Shown one piece after another: positions 1 through 13,431 of a stretch of 64,000 bases of DNA. Source of the stretch: Dolomedes plantarius (Eukaryota; Arthropoda; Arachnida; Araneae; Dolomedidae); assembly GCA_907164885.2 (NCBI GenBank), contig OU015495.1, positions 586,230 through 650,229 of the forward strand. Direction: 5' to 3'. The position numbers were made by a program, and so were the translations under genes. Numbering within the stretch: position 1 is the first letter of the stretch; every line of letters begins with the position of its first letter. A model generated the notes under the pieces. It was given only the letters and a program-made list of their open reading frames with translations, made no database searches and was not told the DNA's origin.

Positions 1-99
1 GCGTTGGCAAAATCGCGCCTAGAAGTGTGCCAAGGGGCAACCTAATCTGATGCATTACCTTTTTACATTCAGTTTTATTTTCCCAACTTATTTTATTTA

Positions 100-511
100 T
101 ATAACAACTGGGGCCGGGGGCCGGAGTTGGGTTGGTGTGGCTTGCTCCCAGGGCAACGGGGTCCGTTGTGAGGACCTCGGTGTTTGGTAACGGAGAGCGC
201 GACCTTGATTCGCCTGGGGGAGTGGGATCCTCTGAGAGAATCACTGTAGCACCTTCAAGGCTCCGGATGTCACCATTTCCACGTAGTTTCGGCTGGAAAC
301 CGGGCGATGGCCCGGGCTAAGAGTGACAATGGACGGTGGGGCCTGGAATCTCGCCATGTGGCGTTACTCCAGTCGCTCCGTAAAGTCCTAAACCAATTCG
401 TACCTGCGCACTCTGTCAGCGGTGGGATGATATCGCGCCCGAAGACGATAGAATCATCAGGTACTACGATAGTTGGATGCCTTAATTGATGGGACGACGT
501 AATACCCAGAT
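100..511. other. GC-rich block, unassigned
   Basis: This block is far richer in G and C than its surroundings and opens with a G-rich run (ggggccgggggccgg near 111). Two short open frames (132-320 and 307-489) show no domain I recognise. It may be the 3' part of an older non-LTR element or a 5' regulatory remnant. The LINE at 528-1520 is inserted next to it, so the two are separate elements. I see no promoter or RNA gene in it. Confidence 0.3.
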
Positions 512-527
512 CTTACAAATGTATGGA

Positions 528-1520
528 CATATAACATGGAATCAAAATCGAACATTAAATACTACACTGATGGCTCAAAAACCAACGAAGGGGTTGGTGC
601 GGCGTGTACACGTTACAACCTTAATGTTGTAGAACAGACAAAACTTAAACGTCTACCAAATAATGCACCATCCTATAGCGCCGAAGTTGAAGCCATTGAC
701 ATGGTCATCACTGATGCTATAAGTAAAGGAATACAGGAAATCGACATATACAGTGATTCTAGAAGTACACTGCAAGCTATATGAGCATATTATTTTAAGG
801 GAGATAGGATTGAAAATACAAAAAACGTAATTGAAAGTCATGAGATAGCAGTAAACTTTCAATGGGTTAAAGCCCACTGTGGGATTAATGAAAATGAGAT
901 GGTAGACGCAACAGCTAAACAAGCAACAACACTGAATGGAATCACAGGAAATTATAAATTAACTAAAGAACAGATTAAGAATAAAATTAAGAATTATTAC
1001 ATAAATATATGTCAAGAAAATTGGGAGAGAAGCAGTGCAGGAAGGAAAGTATTTGAGGTATTCCCTAGAGTTTCTACGAAAAGACTGTCGGCAGATTTCC
1101 TTGTTAATCAAGCAATAACTGAACATGGCTGTATAATAGTCTTTCAAAACAGATTTTTTGCTAAAACAGATCTTTGTGAGTGTGGCAATATACAAACTAT
1201 AAAGCACTGTATATACAATTGTAGCAAATGGGCTGAAGCAAGGAAAATCTTACCTTTGGGCTTTCAAGATTGGGCCCTTAGTAAATTATTTACGGATTAT
1301 TATTGTATAAGGTACATCAAGAATATTATGCAGGAACTTATGAATATACACTTCCCCCTACAAGGGGAAGGTGGATAGCCCCTCAGATTAAAAAGAAGAC
1401 ACGTAAACAAATTGCCAAAAGAAAACGTTCGGGACCCGGCTGGGCTGAATTGCCGTCGGGATGATTAGTTTTATTTTTGAAGGGCCGTATAACCTTCGGG
1501 TGTGGACGGTGGCGATATTA
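528..1520 (+). mobile_element. 5'-truncated non-LTR retrotransposon (LINE)
   Basis: The segment is flanked by a perfect 16-bp direct repeat (cttacaaatgtatgga at 512-527 and 1521-1536), which reads as a target-site duplication. It keeps only the C-terminal RNase H part of a LINE polyprotein plus a short 3' UTR, as expected for abortive target-primed reverse transcription. The RNase H plus C-terminal Cys/His arrangement resembles jockey/R1/I-type elements. No poly(A) tail is evident, which fits clades that end in other 3' sequences. Confidence 0.75.
530..1378 (+). pseudogene. LINE polyprotein remnant: RNase H and C-terminal Cys-rich region
   Basis: The frame starts inside an RNase H domain: YYTDGSK carries the first acidic residue, SAEVEAI the catalytic Glu and YSDSRS the next Asp. 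An in-frame TGA at 782-784 follows, then the same frame resumes with WVKAHCGINENE and the conserved ATAKQA helix. Downstream lies a Cys/His cluster (LCECG ... KHCIYNCSKW, about 1170-1230) typical of the end of R1/jockey-class ORF2 proteins. There is no reverse transcriptase or endonuclease in the window. The 5' truncation and the internal stop make it non-functional. Confidence 0.75.
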
Positions 1521-1536
1521 CTTACAAATGTATGGA

Positions 1537-3153
1537 GTACAATGTTTTAAATTATCAAAAAAACTCTGAAACTTAAGACGGAAAATATGGATACTTATTT
1601 TAGGCAGAACTAGCTTTGTCCAAAGACAGCGGTATAAATAAATCTTTAACACAATGTATGAAGTCAATAAATTAGAAGAAGCAAAAATGAAATAAATTAG
1701 AACAGACAAATTAGAAGCTTTCCATTCATAGCTTGGTAGGATTTTGTAAAACTGCACTTCGGGGTGCCCCTTGTTTTTTTTTTGAGTCAATAGTGCCAAC
1801 GTGTCATTTAAGACTGCAGCGATAAACATCCATCGTGATATATGCGTCACAAAATAATCACATGACAAACACGTCGGAAATCTGCAAGAGTATCAAAATT
1901 GGCGCACGAGTGAGAAAACTCGCACCCTTGGCGACCATATTCCGGGGAACAATTGGCGCCAAAAAAAAGGAGCCACCCTAAACTACAGTCCTACCCAAAA
2001 CGGGAGAACTGAAACATTGAGGATTTCGATATTTTACTGTCAATCACTCGTATAAATTTTGTGGATCCAAAAAACCGGATGCCACATCCAGACAATAGAG
2101 CCGTTGTGGGGTTCTGCGAAATGCGAATTATTATTCGTCAGCGTGGAACTGCAAGGAACCATTTACAGTCTTATTTAATTGAATTTATGTGGCGACGTCT
2201 GCATGTTAAGACAAATTTATTTTCAGCAATTGAAACGAAATTTACAATTACATGTCTGCTGTGTAAATTGATCTCTTTTTTAAAAAATCATTATTATTTT
2301 TTATATACGTTTCGTTTTATTAGTGTGAATAAAGTGTAATAAAAAATAAAAGTCCACCACGATCTAATATTCTTTTCGCGTGAACAATTTAGGCTTGGCA
2401 ATAAATGCACCAACTTTTGAACTTGGCGGTTTTTGCCTGGTACCCAGCTAACGGAAAAGTACAAATTATGTTTTCAAGATTGTTTCCACTTTTTAGCAAG
2501 ACTGTGTAAGACGGTCAGGTTTGGCACGATTTTAAAAAATCGCCAAAAAACGGTGATTGAACTTGGTGCTAAACATTATTTAAAAAGAATGGAATGCTAA
2601 AAAAATGCAGCATTAAACACATAAAAAAATCGGCAAAAGAATTTAAGAAAGAAACAAAGCAAAAACACTAACCTGAATTTTATAGAAGAAAAAACGGCTA
2701 AAATAAAGAACCGCTTGGGATGGTTTGGTGAAGTTTTCAAAATTCTATAAAATCACACAAAAAACGACGGTAACGGCGACATAGCGGACAACACTGGTGT
2801 ATATATACAGAATATACCGTCAGGGTAAAAGAGTTTTATGCAATTGAAATAGCATAAATATTTCAGAATAAATCATAAATGACATTCTTTCTTCATAATT
2901 GATACTAAAGAGCTGGATATTGTAAGACAAACATGAACAGGAAAACAAGCACCAATAAAAAGAACTCACTCTTCGAAGGTTCATTTACGGCTTACAGTAA
3001 TAAACACATGCCATCTCTGTCACTGAAAATAAATCCGTTACAAACCTGTTTTATGTTCTACAGTTTGTTATATGTTGATGTGATAGCAATGACTTCAACG
3101 TATATACTGCCGATGTAAAAAGATGTACCCACTTCATACAAGAACCATTTTTT
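1537..3153. other. Intergenic, no recognisable gene
   Basis: AT-rich sequence with short open frames (1518-1868 minus, 2061-2339 plus, 2933-3118 plus) that show no domain and no compositional sign of coding. A moderately GC-richer patch lies around 1870-2010. I see no repeat, RNA gene or element boundary that I can support. Confidence 0.4.
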
Positions 3154-3650
3154 TACCATGTTTTTATTAACTCGCTTTCTCGTTTGTTTGTTTGTGTGTG
3201 TGTTTATCCAATACAAATCTTGCAATCGATTTTTAACTAACTTCCCGACCAGCTAGACATTTGAAACTTTTAGAATATCTCAGAACACGATGGCAATTCA
3301 TTCTTTTAATACTTTCAGCCGAAAAAATCCTCAAGGTGGCGCTTCGATCGAATTTAAGGATTGCACTTTTGCGTGATGGTGTTTCACGATTTTGAAAGCA
3401 GAATACATGTGAATTTAGTTTATTTACAAAAATATTGAGCGAAAAGTTAAAAAAAAATTTTTTTATTAAAGTTTATAAAGTCTGTGAATAGTGGAAACGA
3501 CTGAAAAGTGATTAAAATTAAATTAAACAAAGTGAAAATGAATAATTAAGTGAAGGTTTATGCAATTAAGAGAGAATTGTCAAGTTTATATGATTCAACA
3601 GAAAATTAAGAAACGTGGAATATAAAAAGTTCTTTTTATCTTGTAATTAT
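3154..3650 (+). repeat. Dispersed repeat family (taccatg/catggta termini), copy 1
   Basis: This is one of six copies in the window. It opens with ttaccatgtttttattaac and shares the core ttgcaatcgatttttaacta and tagctagacatttgaaac. It ends with an AT-rich tail (ataaaaagttctttttatct). In this copy the centre (about 3330-3560) differs from the others and the right inverted end is degenerate (aaacgtgga). Inverted ends in the better copies suggest a non-autonomous DNA element. Confidence 0.55.
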
Positions 3651-4560
<910 letters not shown>

Positions 4561-5853
4561 GTATTTTTTTTCCATTAATTTGAAATAAAATTTCAAATTG
4601 ACTCTCTGCTTCATCACGTTATGCACTAGAAACTGTTACGTAAGAGCTACCACATGGCAAACACCTACAGAGAAATTCTGAAAAAGAACAAAATTTACGT
4701 AAGACAGGGAAGAACGCAATGTTCATGTGGCAGCGTGTCGGGCTGTTTTTAATTTTCGAAAGGAGGGTGATTCACCTTACTTATCTAGTCTCACCTTGTA
4801 TATGTTTGTGTGTGTGTGTGTGTGTATGTGTACACACAAAATTGAAATGCTAAATCCTCCCATTTAAAAAACGACCCATAAAATTGACATTACATATCAT
4901 GTTTTGAAAGACACCCGCTACAGATGTTATTGACACATACTGTTGAGGGAATGTTCTTCCCCCCCCCCCCCCCCGCAAAAAAACACCGCTCTAAAAACCA
5001 TATATGACTAATTTAAATATTACAGATATTATGAGTACACGACCAAGATAACTGGTCACATTTTCAACTTTCTTTTTAATACAAGAGTTTCGCTTTTACC
5101 GTACAGCATGCGGCGACATGAATTATGTTAAAAGCAGCAAATGCTGCATTTTTCGACTGAAAAATGACCGATATCAAACCGAAAAGAACTTTAGAATTTC
5201 CATAAAATCTGAATCCTGCGGAAGCTCGTAGAGAGAAAGTAAAATGTAATGTGAACGTCACATGTTTAAAATAAAAAAAGAAATTCAGTCTTTTTCAAAA
5301 CTTTTTCATAAAACCGATGCAAAACTATGTCTTTAAAAAATTAGAATATAAAAGCCATTTTATCTTATAATGATCAATTTGTATCCAGAATTTCCTCTCT
5401 AAGCTTTTCGATCAAATTACATCCTCAAGATCTCAATATTTTCTATGTTCTCCATGCTCTTTTATAACACAAAGTAGCATAGAATCATTTTTGGAAATGT
5501 GTATTATAAAGTAAACATCCAGAAATAACCAACTACCTGAAACATTCAGATTTCATTTTTTGTTTTTCTCTCAGAAGTCAAGGGTCGGATGGCATCCGAT
5601 GGGCGCTTACGATCGGTATCAGAATCTACGGGTTTAAATCCCGTGTTTAACATAGGTGTTTGTAAATATTCAGAATCGACTTCAAACTGCAGGTATCGAC
5701 CTCCTTAAACTGTAGGTTTCTGAGCAGCGAACGAGAACCATATTATATTCTGCCACAGTCATTTAACTTAATTGTCATCAAACATAGAACTGATTAACGA
5801 AAATTAATAGCACCTTAAAAATATTAATGCTATAATGAATTTTCTTTCACAAG

Positions 5854-6291
5854 GAATTGGAAAAAGCCCTGGGCTATGAGACAGCCGGCCTCCAAGAAGG
5901 ATTAGTTCACGAGGCATTCCAGCAGTATTTGACTAAATCCCTGCCAAGTGAAGACCTTTCTGCCTACATCCTCAATTCAGCGAATGCCATCCTGTTGGAC
6001 AAACAGTTGGATCTTGTTTCATCCTACAAACAGAAAGTACAAGAGTTTTATCAAGCAGAAGTTCGAGATGTAGACTTCGCAAAACATGCCTCCCAGATTA
6101 CCACTGAAATCAGCAACTGGGTCAAAAAGAAAACTAATAGCAAGATTGAGAACCTGTTGGATGATTTGGACGCTACCACAGTCCTTGTCCTCTTGAACAC
6201 TGTCTACTTTAAAGTGACCTGGAATAAACAATTTGATTCCTGAAAGACAGCACCGTATTTTCTACAATAATGGTCTAGAGTCTACAGCCAA
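5854..6291 (+). pseudogene. Serpin exon 2, unit 0 (orphan pseudo-exon)
   Basis: The exon follows an acceptor (ttctttcacaag|gaattg) and encodes ELEKALGYETAG through the conserved serpin core LLNTVYFKVTWNKQFDS. This corresponds to helix C to strand s3A of the serpin fold. It is broken: an in-frame TGA at 6241-6243 replaces the Arg codon of the unit 2 copy, and 2 bp are missing shortly after it. The conserved FKGTW is FKVTW, and the donor has become GTGGGT. I find no exon 1 upstream and no exon 3 downstream in this unit. It is a relic of the duplication, not a functional gene. Confidence 0.9.
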
Positions 6292-6979
6292 GTGGGTGTA
6301 ATGTTCTTTTTTACTATATTCACATAAGTGGGGATTGAAAAATGGTACAATAAAATCATTTTAGTTTACAAAATAATGCAATTACAAAATGATGGTTATT
6401 TCGAATGAATCTACATTACCTTTTCCTGAAGTACTTTTTATGTGAATATATAAAACAAATCCTGTTTAATATTTATGATATAAAAGATTCTTGCAAAACT
6501 ATTAGTATTTTATAACTGTATTGCGGTAAAATATAACTAAGTTTGTGATTTTTTTTTCACGATCGGGGTTCATGTAATTTAAATTTTTTATAGCCTTTTT
6601 CGAGGTCTAAATCTGTATTTCCAGAAGCTGCTATATCATGTGAATTTCATTAAATGTCGAATATACTGAACTGCTTTTAATCAAATTCAAATACATACTT
6701 GACGATCTTTTTCAATGCTATGAAGCATGAATTACTAATTGGTTATTTTCAGGGTCATCAGTAATATTAAATAAACACTAAATTAATGTTTATCCTAAGT
6801 TTTTAATCCGGAATATTTCCTGTCATCATGAAAGGAAACGCCCCAGTATCTCCCAGTTGAGAAATTTGGCGGCATTAAATTATAATTAAACTTACATTCA
6901 AGTTAATAATATTGCTTCCTTTATAGATCCCGAGATAAGTTCTGATGTGGTGTTGTCCTATAAAAGCGTAATTTAAGTA
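6292..6979 (+). other. Intron-derived sequence of unit 0
   Basis: This stretch matches the start of intron 2 in unit 2 (41079-41555 and 45777-45991) and, less closely, in unit A (18808-19477). The A|T junction at 6764/6765 is the empty site of the Helitron found in unit 2. No coding content. Confidence 0.75.
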
Positions 6980-7218
6980 CAGGGGGATTTTTACTAAACT
7001 GACACTACTCTGAACCATCTGTAGCGCGATCTATCAGCCGGAATTCCATCAAAATTGATAGAGGAACTATGGACGACATGGGAAAGAATTCCGTGAAAAT
7101 GAAATTCCAAAAGTCCCTGATAGGGGAAGATATGGCGCTGTTATTTGTCGGCGCACCCGAGAATTTGCATAAAATACAACTAAAACATCAAAGTACAAAT
7201 TCATGACTGTGTAGTCGA
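6980..7218 (+). mobile_element. Left terminal repeat of a mariner-type element (solo end)
   Basis: The end starts at cagggggatttttact after a TA and matches the left long inverted repeat of the complete derivative at 45992-46890. The match stops at gtagtcgac, after which unrelated sequence follows. It is inserted at the TA position that is still empty in unit A (19476-19477). Confidence 0.7.
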
Positions 7219-7640
7219 CTTTGAGAGTAGCCTTTCTGTCGGCTTTGAGAGTGACTTGCGGTTCGCAATGACAGAAAATCGCTTAGAGAGAATAATTTTT
7301 AGAATCAGATACAGGAGTTGGGCACGAGGAAGACCTTCGGGAGTCTCTTTTGGGGCTCTGCGCATGTGCTGTGAGAATACACGTGCAGAGTTTGACCGTG
7401 GGATGGTCAGAGCGCGGGAAGATCTCAATGACGACAGACGACAGATATGCTTCGCCTGGTCTCTATCCCAAAATGGCAAATACTGAGTAAATTACCTTGG
7501 ATCCTTGGTATATACGAAAAGGAATAAACGCCATGATCTTAGACGAACTGATTGTCTGAGTTATTCTCCTACCACTTGACACGCATATCGTTAAGAAGAC
7601 TGAAATCAATACTGCAATGAGCGGGCATAGAGCAACGTTC

Positions 7641-7643
<3 letters not shown>

Positions 7644-7711
<68 letters not shown>

Positions 7712-7770
7712 GTGTGTGTGTGTGTGTGTGCGTGTATGTGTGTGTGCGTGTGTGTGTGTAAGTAAGTAAT
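7644..7770. repeat. (TA)n-(TG)n compound microsatellite
   Basis: Pure TA alternation passes into TATG and then TG/CG-interrupted TG repeats. Ile-Tyr and Thr-His open frames here are spurious. Confidence 0.95.
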
Positions 7771-8186
7771 AATAATGTCCCACCATCCATTAATTCTGTA
7801 CTTTACAAGTTGTGTCTCCAATCCTTCTTTAACTACTTCATTTTCTGTTTTTGTGGAGTATGGCTGTCACTTTAGAAGATCACCTCATATACTGGTCAAG
7901 TACACATGTGAAACTAAATTCCCCTTCTCCTGCTAGGAGACTCCAACTGCGCGTCACTTAGCCTCTGGCAATGGCTTGAATTAGATGAGTAGAAAACCTC
8001 TCTCCTGTATCCATTGTAAATATGTAAATATCTTCCAGTCTTTATATTTCTTACAAGTGTGTTAACCAGTTAAATATCAGTGTATCGCTCGTAATGTGTT
8101 CCCGAAAATTAAATATTATCCTTCTGGACTGTCCTAATGTCCAAAGACCACCTGTCCTAATCCCTCCATCTGGTTCTGGAGACGTT

Positions 8187-8201
8187 ACACACACACACAC
8201 A

Positions 8202-8252
<51 letters not shown>

Positions 8253-8340
8253 ATGTGTGTGTGTGTGTGTGTGTGTGCGTACGTGTGCGTGTGTGTGTGC
8301 GTACGTGTGCGTGTGTGTGTGTGTCTGTGTGTGTGAGAGT
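8187..8340. repeat. (CA)n-(TA)n-(TG)n compound microsatellite
   Basis: A CA run, a TA run and a long TG run follow one another. The CA and TG arms are complementary, so this tract could fold back on itself. Cys-Val open frames across it are artefacts. Confidence 0.95.
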
Positions 8341-8379
8341 AAGTAATAATAACTTTCGTGGAGACACGACACGTTATCA

Positions 8380-9420
8380 GAAAATAGAGAGAGGGACACC
8401 GCAGGTGCAGAAAACGATATTTAGAGGGGGGTAGAGGATATATAACGGAAGGAAAGAAGACAAAGAAGTACATTGACCAGCTGGGTGTAAGGAGCTGCGA
8501 AGGCGAAATGAAAGATGAGATGTGATAAGTTGGGAGAGTTGAAAACAAGAAAAGGGGTCACCAGATGCGTTTAACGAGCTGGGAGAGGTGAAATTGGATG
8601 CAAAGAGGAGGTTTAGTTGAGATAAGAAAAGGGGTTAGGCAGTTTTTACGATGTGGGACTTTGTTAAAAAGCACAGCAGGGGTCGGAGAATAGCGTGAGA
8701 AGTTGGGAGTGTGAGAAGCCCCAGAAGGGTGCACGGGCAAAGGCCCCCCTTCAATTTTGATTGGAGAGGATATTAATATAAAAATAGATGGTCGGCCAAT
8801 GAAGTGGCCCCAGATCGACTTATTGGGCAGGAGATAGCCACCAATGGAGGCCTGGATGGGTAATTAGAAAAGTTTAGCTCGATATGAAATGTGGTAGAGA
8901 AGTAACAGATTAGTTTGAGAACTCAAAAGAGACGCACGCAGCTTTTAGACGAGCACAGAGGGCCGCAGTGAAGTCGCCCGGCCGAGAAAAAGCCCCGTAG
9001 TTGGACGGAAATTGAGAGGACAAGCCGCTTACGGACGGACCTTAGCGAACCAAGGCCGTCGTATACGCCAGATATCTAGGAGTATGATAGTAAAGGCTCA
9101 ACAGATGGCGAGATGAAGTGATATGGAAGTTAGCCTGGAGAAGTAGATATAAGCCCCATATACCGGAGTGACCGACCGCTTACCCTGCCGACAACCAAGA
9201 AAGAAGCTGACCGATGATTGATCCCCGCCCAGCCGAAATGAGTGTGCATTGACGGAACAGGTTCCCTGACTGATGCCGCCAGCGTATGGTGATCCTGCCG
9301 CTTCTCTGTTCCAGAGACGTCCGATGATTTCCCCCCTAGCCACCCCGGCGAGGCGCACCTTGACGGAGAAACTATTGTTGTAAGGAGAGGTCTTTGGCGT
9401 GACGGAGTGTCTTCAAATAA
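8380..9420. other. GA-rich, relatively GC-rich block, unassigned
   Basis: Strong purine bias on the plus strand (gagagaggg, ggggggtagagg, gggagaggtgaa) and many more CpG dinucleotides than the neighbourhood. It looks like an untranslated region or LTR of a retroelement, but I find no paired LTR, primer-binding site or coding frame. The origin is unknown. Confidence 0.35.
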
Positions 9421-10037
9421 GGTAGGAGAGTTTAAAGTTTTGCTAATTCTGCTAATGCCCAGTACGTACTAGTAATCAAAGGTAATTAAATGGGGTTAGC
9501 TTAATGTGAAATGTTGCTTACTGTTATTTGCTATGTACATAGATATCTATCATAAAATATTTGGTTGTGGAATTCCGTAATAATTGGATTAGTATGTTAT
9601 ATAGATTTAGCAATGTGTTTATGTGTATCAGTTAAGAATCTTAGTGATTTATAGGTGGGATTATTAACTAAGAAGATTGCTTTGTAATTAAACGATGGCA
9701 ATGAATAGTTGAAGGAGGGTATTGGTGAGAATAAATAATGTATTAATGATAAGAAATATTGTTGTAACATGATATAGGAGAAATCGGAATTAAGTAATGA
9801 ATGATATGAATTGTATATGTATTGTGAATGTTTAATAAATTGATTTGTATGTATACATATGAGTAATCACTTATAATTATTCCAAGTACTCCCACTTTTA
9901 AAACACGGTGAAAATAAAGTTCCACCTTTATGAATTAACGCATATTCTAAATTTTCCTGTTAGCTTTTCAATAAAGTATAGCCCCCTATTTCAAATTATG
10001 ACCTAAGGATAAACGAAGTGACTAGCTGAATAGTCCC

Positions 10038-10055
10038 TTAACGCACGTGCGTTAA
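10038..10055. other. Perfect 18-bp palindrome with CACGTG core
   Basis: ttaacgcacgtgcgttaa is its own reverse complement and centres on a CACGTG E-box. It lies 8 bp before the left end of a Harbinger MITE. A role as a bHLH site is possible; chance is not excluded. Confidence 0.4.
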
Positions 10056-10062
10056 ACAGTAA

Positions 10063-10248
10063 GGGCCTGTTCACATAGGAGTCCGTTGTGTTGCGTGAAG
10101 GAAAAGATGACGTTGAGACGAAAATAAACCAATCATAGGCCTCCAAACGATTAGCAATGAAATTTTTAACGCCTATGTTTGGTTTATTTTCGTCTAAACG
10201 TCATCTTTTCCTTAAAGCAACGCAACGGACTCCTATGTGAACAGGCCA
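10063..10248. mobile_element. PIF/Harbinger-type MITE
   Basis: The element is 186 bp, with inverted repeats of about 65 bp starting gggcctgttcacatagga and ending in the complement tcctatgtgaacaggcc. It is flanked by TAA on both sides (10060-10062 and 10249-10251). A 3-bp TWA target site and GGGCCTGTTC-like ends are typical of PIF/Harbinger. It has no coding capacity. Confidence 0.8.
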
Positions 10249-10712
10249 TAAGAATTGTTTTCAAAACATGATTCAACATCACGAGTTTTTCTCGCGCCTT
10301 CCGAAAGATCATATGACTTCTGACGCATAAGATACAGATGGTCACCGATAACCAATTAGAAGTTTTTGGACCCCTTGGTCATGAACCCTTCGTATATACG
10401 AGAGCAAGGGTTCTCCGTGTCTTTTTTCGTGACTATCCTCGTATGTTGATGTTGTCCCGTCCATGCATTGTGTCATCTCCGCACTCTTTTGTCTTGTGTG
10501 CTCTATCGCCGCGCGCCACGCCCCTATTCCGTCCATCAAGAAGTAACGTAGCAAAATGCTCCGAAAGGTCCTGAATTTACATGTACTTTTATGTGTGCTG
10601 TATCAGACTTCAAAACGCCGTCATTGTGTATCCAGAATAAAGACAGTTCTAAAAACCTATGAAGATTCCTTTTGACCCGACTACAGAACGAATGCCTACA
10701 GCTGCTGGGTAT

Positions 10713-10821
<109 letters not shown>

Positions 10822-10859
10822 GGCGGCTGTATCTGTTTACAAAATACCGTAAAAACTCA

Positions 10860-13180
10860 TTACAATGTTTCTAAAAGGATTCAACGTTTTCTGATCATAT
10901 GAAATTTTAACTAAATATTCAAGGAATATTTATTACGTTAATTTTTAAAAAACTAATAATACGTTGAAACCTTACCATTGAAAAAAAAATAAACTTCACG
11001 CGTAGGGATTTGTAATTGGTGATATGAAAAATAAGAATATGGACAAGGTCCCGTTTTGAATAAGCTTTGCAAGAACAAAATGCATATATTAAAATTATCT
11101 GATTCTGTTTTCTTACCTATTTTTTTTGCTAAAGGAAAAAATACAGTTTAATGAAAATTATCTTATAAATAGAGTTTTCATAAAAAATTGACTGTATTAT
11201 GCGTTTAGACGCATCGAAAATCTTAAAATAATGTTTGCTGAACAAGTTTCTTTCACAAATACTATTAGAGTAAAAGAATGTGCAAAGAATATTTAATGCA
11301 AAATATCACTAATTTCGCTAATATAACTTAAATATATCCTTTTGAATCAAATGGTCTATGTATATAAGCAGCGTTATCAGGACACTTATCGTAGAACTGA
11401 TAAATGACAAAGCGGCATGTACATAACGCTATTTTTAAGGTATATCTTTATTGAGACACCTGTTGACTTAAGAAAAGTCCCTACCCATTTGTATAAAGTC
11501 AGCCAACATGATATTAAAATCCTCTGCTGGATATCATATGGTAAGATTGTCATTTAATTTTTTCTTCCGCAGTTCGTTAGTTTTTCGTGAATGGTTAGGC
11601 ATGCTAAATATCAGGTACATATCTAGCTCGTATTTTGCAAATAACCTTCACCTTTTTTTTTTTTTGTAGGTGTATGTAAATTAATTTGTCTTCGTAATAT
11701 CAATAGATTTAAATATCTACGAGTAGTTCGAGAACTTCTCATTCCTATGACACTATCTAGAAGAGAAATATTTATCAGCCATGAAATGAGAGTTCATTTT
11801 TTTAATAAATAGGCATACGATTTTTTACAAATACTACTAACGTTCATTATGGGGGTCCACGAAAGTTTTAACTCTTTATATTACATCCAAATTCCCATTA
11901 TGGCATACCACTACCTCCAAGTCAATTTTGTTATTCAGCCAGGGAAAATAAAATTGTTTTATATTATCTAATGGAAGATTTTTAATAATTATGACTTACT
12001 TTTTTTGTATAATTTTCTGTGACAACACCTATGGAGATTTAAATGTAATAACCATTTGAAATTGTATTTAGTCATTCATCAAAACTTTTCATGGAGATTT
12101 TATCGAATGATACTAACGGAATTTGCCAGTGCTTACTTCGATGTTCTTTACTTCCTTTTGATAAAACCTTCCATAAAAAAAACCTATTCGTTGTTGTTAG
12201 AATTTTAAATGTAATAGATTAAACCCAATCATATTTCATACCTACGGTACTTTGACTTGTTGGGTGAAAGTACAGAAAGTACTGCACAGCGTTGAGTTGC
12301 GGGTTCATTTGCGCGAAAGAAAATAACTTTTCTTTTCAAAGAGCACACAAAAATAAATGTTTCAAAATTTTTTGAAACTGATATCAAAATCCAAACATAG
12401 CTTCTAAAATGCATAGTTTCCCAATTTTTAAAATTAATGAAGATAATTTCCTCCAAGTTTATGTGCGGTAAAAAAATTTAACGGTATTAACAGAGAGTTT
12501 AAGAAACGCATTAATAAATATGTATACTTTCCAAGTTTGCTACAAATGAACTCTATAAATAAATGTTAAATATAAACGTTAAATATGCTACCGATTTTGA
12601 CATCTATCTAACTTAATTTTGGCTGGCATTTGATACAGTTCAGGAGATAACTTACAATGAGGAAACATATACAATGCATAAAATTACCTTTATTTTCACA
12701 TATTTTCATCCACTTTCCAAAGGAGTGTTTTCTGTTGAGATAAAAGGCTTAATCCTAGTTTTTATTTTAATGTTTTCTTCTCAAATTCTTTGTATAACCA
12801 AAAGCTGTGTCACCGTGCTCTTTTTTCCTGCCAAACTTAAAAATTAGCGATGTTTGGAATTTCTAGTTTACGCACAAATCTTTTTTGTTGAATGTTTCCC
12901 CATAATTTATTTTCAACTTTGGAAATATTGACAAAAATATGTCACAAGAATCTAGCCAAGTCTCGATGATTTCATTTCACACTCAAGCATATTCTAACGA
13001 TTATTATACATAGTTAAACGATAGGAAACACGAGAACAGGTAAAAAATTATCATGATTTTAAAACATTATTGTAGCTTTGATATAAATTTAGTTTAAAAT
13101 CTATCATTATTATAATTATCTTTAACTGAATTAGACTGGCAGTACAATTTAAAAATTATCAGTCGTTAAAATTAGACGGA
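10860..13180 (+). repeat. Unit A upstream block, paralogous to 22840-34720
   Basis: Non-coding AT-rich sequence that matches 22840-23381, 31554-32790, 33237-33335 and 34182-34720 in the same order. In the partner the matching pieces are separated by Tc1/Copia, a dispersed repeat and a Harbinger derivative. The alignment is clear but carries many substitutions and small indels, so this duplication is older than the unit 0/unit 2 one. No coding frame is supported. Confidence 0.75.
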
Positions 13181-13431
13181 AAAGCTAACTATCCTTCCGA
13201 AAGCATGGCACAAATGAAATTGTGTGTCGTAATGGATAATAGTGTATCATAGTGTATCATAGTAGATTTCATATTCAAATTGCAAATTTTAAAACAATTA
13301 GATAATTTCAAACTAATTTCTGCAGTTTATTTGATACTTTATACCAGGTATAAAGTGTCCTTCTTCTTTTCTCCCCTGCTACCATTACTCAAAATTCTTC
13401 CCCTCCCGAAATTATCAAAATTATTTAATAT

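Larger units (their letters stand above)
4562..7218 (+). repeat. Segmental duplication, unit 0 (partner 38050-46254)
   Basis: This 2.65-kb block matches 38050-46254 closely, including UTR-like sequence, a TG microsatellite, serpin exon 2, its flanking introns and the left end of a mariner-type element. The partner is longer only because a DD41D element and a Helitron are inserted in it. Within the shared part the match looks well above 90 percent by eye. Both copies begin at the same point (a T-run before ccattaatttgaaataaaat), so the block probably moved as a piece. Confidence 0.8.
7219..10062. other. Mosaic region without genes
   Basis: It contains two large microsatellites, a GA-rich block at about 8380-9420 and AT-rich sequence from 9420 onward. 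Open frames near 7201-7486 and 9098-9358 have no recognisable domain. The region occupies the place where unit 0 should have carried serpin exon 3, and no trace of that exon is visible. Confidence 0.45.

Noticed and set aside
132..489. Two overlapping open frames in the GC-rich block as genes
   Set aside because: No domain, and open frames are expected by chance in GC-rich DNA.
1518..1868. 116-aa minus-strand frame next to the LINE
   Set aside because: It begins in the target-site duplication and lacks any recognisable motif.
5854..6291. A second functional serpin gene at unit 0
   Set aside because: In-frame stop, 2-bp deletion, altered donor, and no exon 1 or exon 3.
8051..8548. Open frames rich in Cys-Val or Thr-His
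   Set aside because: They translate (TG)n/(CA)n microsatellites.
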